Position numbers and translations under genes: made by a program
NCBI GenBank assembly: GCA_031411495.1
Contig: JANOBD010000238.1
Location: 1-7,664 of the forward strand
Source: JANOBD01 sp031411495
Lineage (GTDB): Bacteria > Planctomycetota > Phycisphaerae > Tepidisphaerales > Tepidisphaeraceae
Direction of reading: 5' to 3'
Length of the DNA stretch: 7,664 nt
The notes under the pieces: model-generated
What the model was told of the DNA's origin: nothing
Seen by the model: the letters and a program-made list of their open reading frames with translations, nothing else
Databases searched by the model: none
Part shown: piece by piece, positions 6,146-7,664 of the stretch
How the letters are laid out: every line of letters starts with the position of its first letter
How positions within the stretch are numbered: the first letter of the stretch is position 1

Positions 6146-7168
6146 TTGCCCTTGCGGCATAACCTTGGCGTGTTGAAATCAAGTCTACAGGATCGACTGA
6201 CATCGCCCGGAACGCCGCCCGTCGCATCAGCGCCGCACTGCCCACGCTGGATGGGCCGCTGGCTGTGGGCGGCCGGCATTTACAACGTCGTGTGGGGCGG
6301 AGCGATGGGGCTCGCGCCGATTGCGACGATGCGCCTGCTCGGCGTTACGCCCCCGACGACGTACCTCTGGCCACAACTCTGGGCGTGCATCGGTATGATC
6401 ATCGGCGTGTACGGCATCGGCTACGCCATCGCCGCCCGTGATCCGGCACGGCACTGGCCCATCGTCCTCGTCGGCCTGCTCGGGAAAATCCTGGGTCCGA
6501 TCGGCTTCGTGCAGGCCGCGTCACAAGGTCAGCTTCCCTGGTCGATGGGCGCCACCATTCTTACCAACGACCTGCTCTGGTGGATTCCCTTTTCAATGAT
6601 CCTCTGGCACGCGATCAGGGCCGCCTACCCAGAGTCCTCTGCCGAAGGCTTTTCTGTTGAGACGGCGCTGGATGCACTGCGCGACGATCACGGCACAACG
6701 CTTCGCTCACTGACCGATCAGGGCTCAACGCTCGCCGTACTGCTGCGTCACTCCGGCTGCACATTCTGTCGACAGACCTTGGCCGACCTTGCGAAGTGGC
6801 AGGACGCGATCCGCAAGGCGAACGTGCAGATCGCGCTCGTCGTGCCGGCCGACTCGACCGCGACGCTGCGCGATCTTGCGCAGCACTATGGGCTTTCAGG
6901 TGCGACGTTGTTCTGCGATCCGGATCGCGTACTGTATCGCGCGCTGGACGTTCGCCGCGGAACGTTCGGCCAATTGCTCGGCCCGCGCGTGTGGATCAAG
7001 GGCGTGCTCGCCGCGCTGCAGGGACACGGCATCGGCAAACTCGAAGGCGACGGCTTCCAGATGCCGGGCGCGTTTGTGATTCATCGCGGCAAGGTGCTCC
7101 GAGCGTATCGCCACGCGACTGCGGGCGATCGGCCCGACTTGCAGGAATTGGCATGCTCGACGAACTGA
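6146..7168 (+). CDS. Four-TM membrane protein fused to a SelL-related / AhpC-TSA_2-type redox domain
   Basis: This 340-residue protein uses a TTG start chosen from the GAGG site; ATG 6251 (residue 36) is the alternative and would begin just before the first helix. Hydrophobic segments lie at about 39-57, 74-97, 104-122 and 137-158. A soluble thioredoxin-fold domain follows from about 170 to the end. Its LLRHSGCTFCRQTLADL gives a CxxC at C205/C208, placed as in SelL and peroxiredoxin-like-2 (AhpC-TSA_2) proteins, and the late QMPGAFVIHRGKVLRAYRH segment supplies the usual strand-turn-strand end. Both cysteines are TGC/TGT, so this is not a selenoprotein. The likely role is thiol-disulfide or peroxide reduction at the membrane; the electron donor and substrate are unknown. 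I recall this fusion from planctomycetes as SelL-related redox protein. Its stop overlaps the next start by 16 bases, implying coupled translation. Confidence 0.8.
   Translation: MPLRHNLGVLKSSLQDRLTSPGTPPVASAPHCPRWMGRWLWAAGIYNVVWGGAMGLAPIATMRLLGVTPPTTYLWPQLWACIGMIIGVYGIGYAIAARDPARHWPIVLVGLLGKILGPIGFVQAASQGQLPWSMGATILTNDLLWWIPFSMILWHAIRAAYPESSAEGFSVETALDALRDDHGTTLRSLTDQGSTLAVLLRHSGCTFCRQTLADLAKWQDAIRKANVQIALVVPADSTATLRDLAQHYGLSGATLFCDPDRVLYRALDVRRGTFGQLLGPRVWIKGVLAALQGHGIGKLEGDGFQMPGAFVIHRGKVLRAYRHATAGDRPDLQELACSTN
7143..7147 (+). promoter_or_regulatory. Internal ribosome binding site for the overlapping downstream gene
   Basis: AGGAA lies inside the end of the redox gene, 5 bases before the ATG at 7153. 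This supports the 16-base overlap as a real translational coupling point rather than a mis-set start. Confidence 0.65.
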
Positions 7169-7596
7169 CACCTTACGTTTTTCGTCTCCATGCCGGAATC
7201 ACTTGGTTTCTGGTTGGCCTGATCTGGTTCGTGCAGATCGTGCACTATCCGTTGATGCGCGTCGTCGGCAGTGGCCACTTCCGCGAGTACGAACGCCTGC
7301 ACCAACAGCGCACCACGTTCGTCGTCGCCCCCGCAATGCTGCTCGAACTCGCGTTATCGATCACCGTTCTGGTGATCGCACACCGCTCGGGCAGCGGCCT
7401 GATCCTGTCGTGGATCGCGATGGCCCTGCTCATCGTCATCTGGGCCTCCACCTTCGGCCTGCAGACGCCGCTGCACAAAGATCTCGCCCGCGGTTTCGGA
7501 GAGCACGCCTGGCGCTGGCTCGTCATCACGAACGTAATCCGCACGCTGGCATGGACGGTACGCGGCGTGATCGCGCTGGTGCTACTAAGGTGGTAA
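7153..7596 (+). CDS. Small four-TM integral membrane protein, function unknown
   Basis: This 147-residue protein starts at an ATG with AGGAA upstream and overlaps the SelL-like gene by 16 bases (7153-7168). The same frame is open further upstream, but that part runs through the redox domain in the wrong frame and is an artefact of GC-rich DNA. Hydrophobic segments lie at about 12-34, 56-76, 83-104 and 121-145. Polar residues sit at or near membrane segments: Q28 and H31 (VQIVHYPL), E65 (MLLELAL), Q104 and H108 (LQTPLH), N127 and R130 (TNVIRT). The pattern faintly resembles DUF1772-like four-helix proteins, but I do not firmly recognise the family. The buried His and Glu residues could bind heme, metal or quinone; that is inference only. 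Coupling to the redox gene suggests a membrane partner or electron donor. Confidence 0.82.
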   Translation: MLDELTPYVFRLHAGITWFLVGLIWFVQIVHYPLMRVVGSGHFREYERLHQQRTTFVVAPAMLLELALSITVLVIAHRSGSGLILSWIAMALLIVIWASTFGLQTPLHKDLARGFGEHAWRWLVITNVIRTLAWTVRGVIALVLLRW

Positions 7597-7640
7597 GTCC
7601 GCGACGACGCGAGCGGAACTGGACGCGCTTTGACGAGAAA

Positions 7641-7664
7641 ATGGTTCGCAAACGAAAACGACAC
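7641..7664 (+). CDS. Possible first codons of a further gene, cut by the window end
   Basis: An ATG at 7641 opens eight codons reading MVRKRKRH to the window edge, after an ACGAG-containing stretch that would be a weak ribosome site. The basic start would suit several kinds of protein. This is too little to identify anything, and it could be chance. Confidence 0.2.

Noticed and set aside
6796..7152. Upstream extension of the small four-TM gene through the redox gene
   Set aside because: This part is out of frame with the CxxC domain and is Arg/Ala-rich with no hydrophobic segments. The ATG at 7153 has its own ribosome site and is followed at once by the first membrane helix.
7596..7620. Possible terminator after the four-TM gene
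   Set aside because: TCCGC and GCGGA can pair across a 10-base loop, but the stem is only about 5 bp plus a bulge and no T-tract follows.
7245..7664. Open frame on the - strand running off the window end
   Set aside because: It covers the reverse complement of the four-helix membrane protein, shows no coherent domain, and the + strand gene is better supported.

Overview
The window looks like a chromosomal segment from a high-GC planctomycete, most likely class Phycisphaerae (Tepidisphaerales or a relative). This is inferred from recognised sequence features, not from a database match. Three things point there: a LEPR-XLL-like N-terminal motif (MESRQLLC) on a large exported protein; two adjacent large, cysteine-poor, NG/GT-rich secreted proteins ending in the same planctomycete-style C-terminal module (an NGAWNG-containing beta domain followed by a two-EF-hand, dockerin type I-like segment); and a SelL-related redox protein with a four-helix membrane domain, an arrangement I recall from planctomycetes. 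All supported genes lie on the + strand.

Layout. Bases 1-2202 are the 3' part of a large surface-protein gene whose start lies outside the window. It contains two tandem copies of a beta-rich unit of about 240 residues and a dockerin-like C-terminus. A strong hairpin terminator (2238-2271) follows. A leader of about 330 bp (2272-2597) then precedes a modular 1149-residue extracellular metallopeptidase (2598-6047). In order this protein has the LEPR-XLL-like N-terminus, a CARDB-like beta domain, a complete M23/LytM peptidase domain, an Ig-like segment, a HYDIN/choice-of-anchor-D-like domain, four units carrying paired RTX-like Ca-binding turns, and the shared C-terminal module. A second hairpin terminator (6070-6112) closes that unit.

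Downstream is a two-gene operon. The first gene (6146-7168) encodes a membrane-anchored SelL/AhpC-TSA_2-type thioredoxin-fold protein with a CxxC motif. The second (7153-7596) encodes a small four-helix membrane protein and overlaps the first by 16 bases. The last 68 bases hold at most the first few codons of another gene.

How the genes may work together. The two large proteins probably share a surface-attachment or sorting route through their common C-terminus, one acting as a structural or adhesive protein and the other as a cell-wall or peptide hydrolase. The SelL-like protein and its partner look like a translationally coupled membrane thiol-redox pair, with no evident link to the surface proteins. 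I found no CRISPR array, rRNA, tRNA, insertion sequence, prophage or recognisable defence system. The most notable features are the C-terminal module shared between otherwise unrelated neighbours, the regular paired-turn repeat architecture in the peptidase, and the redox/membrane gene pair.
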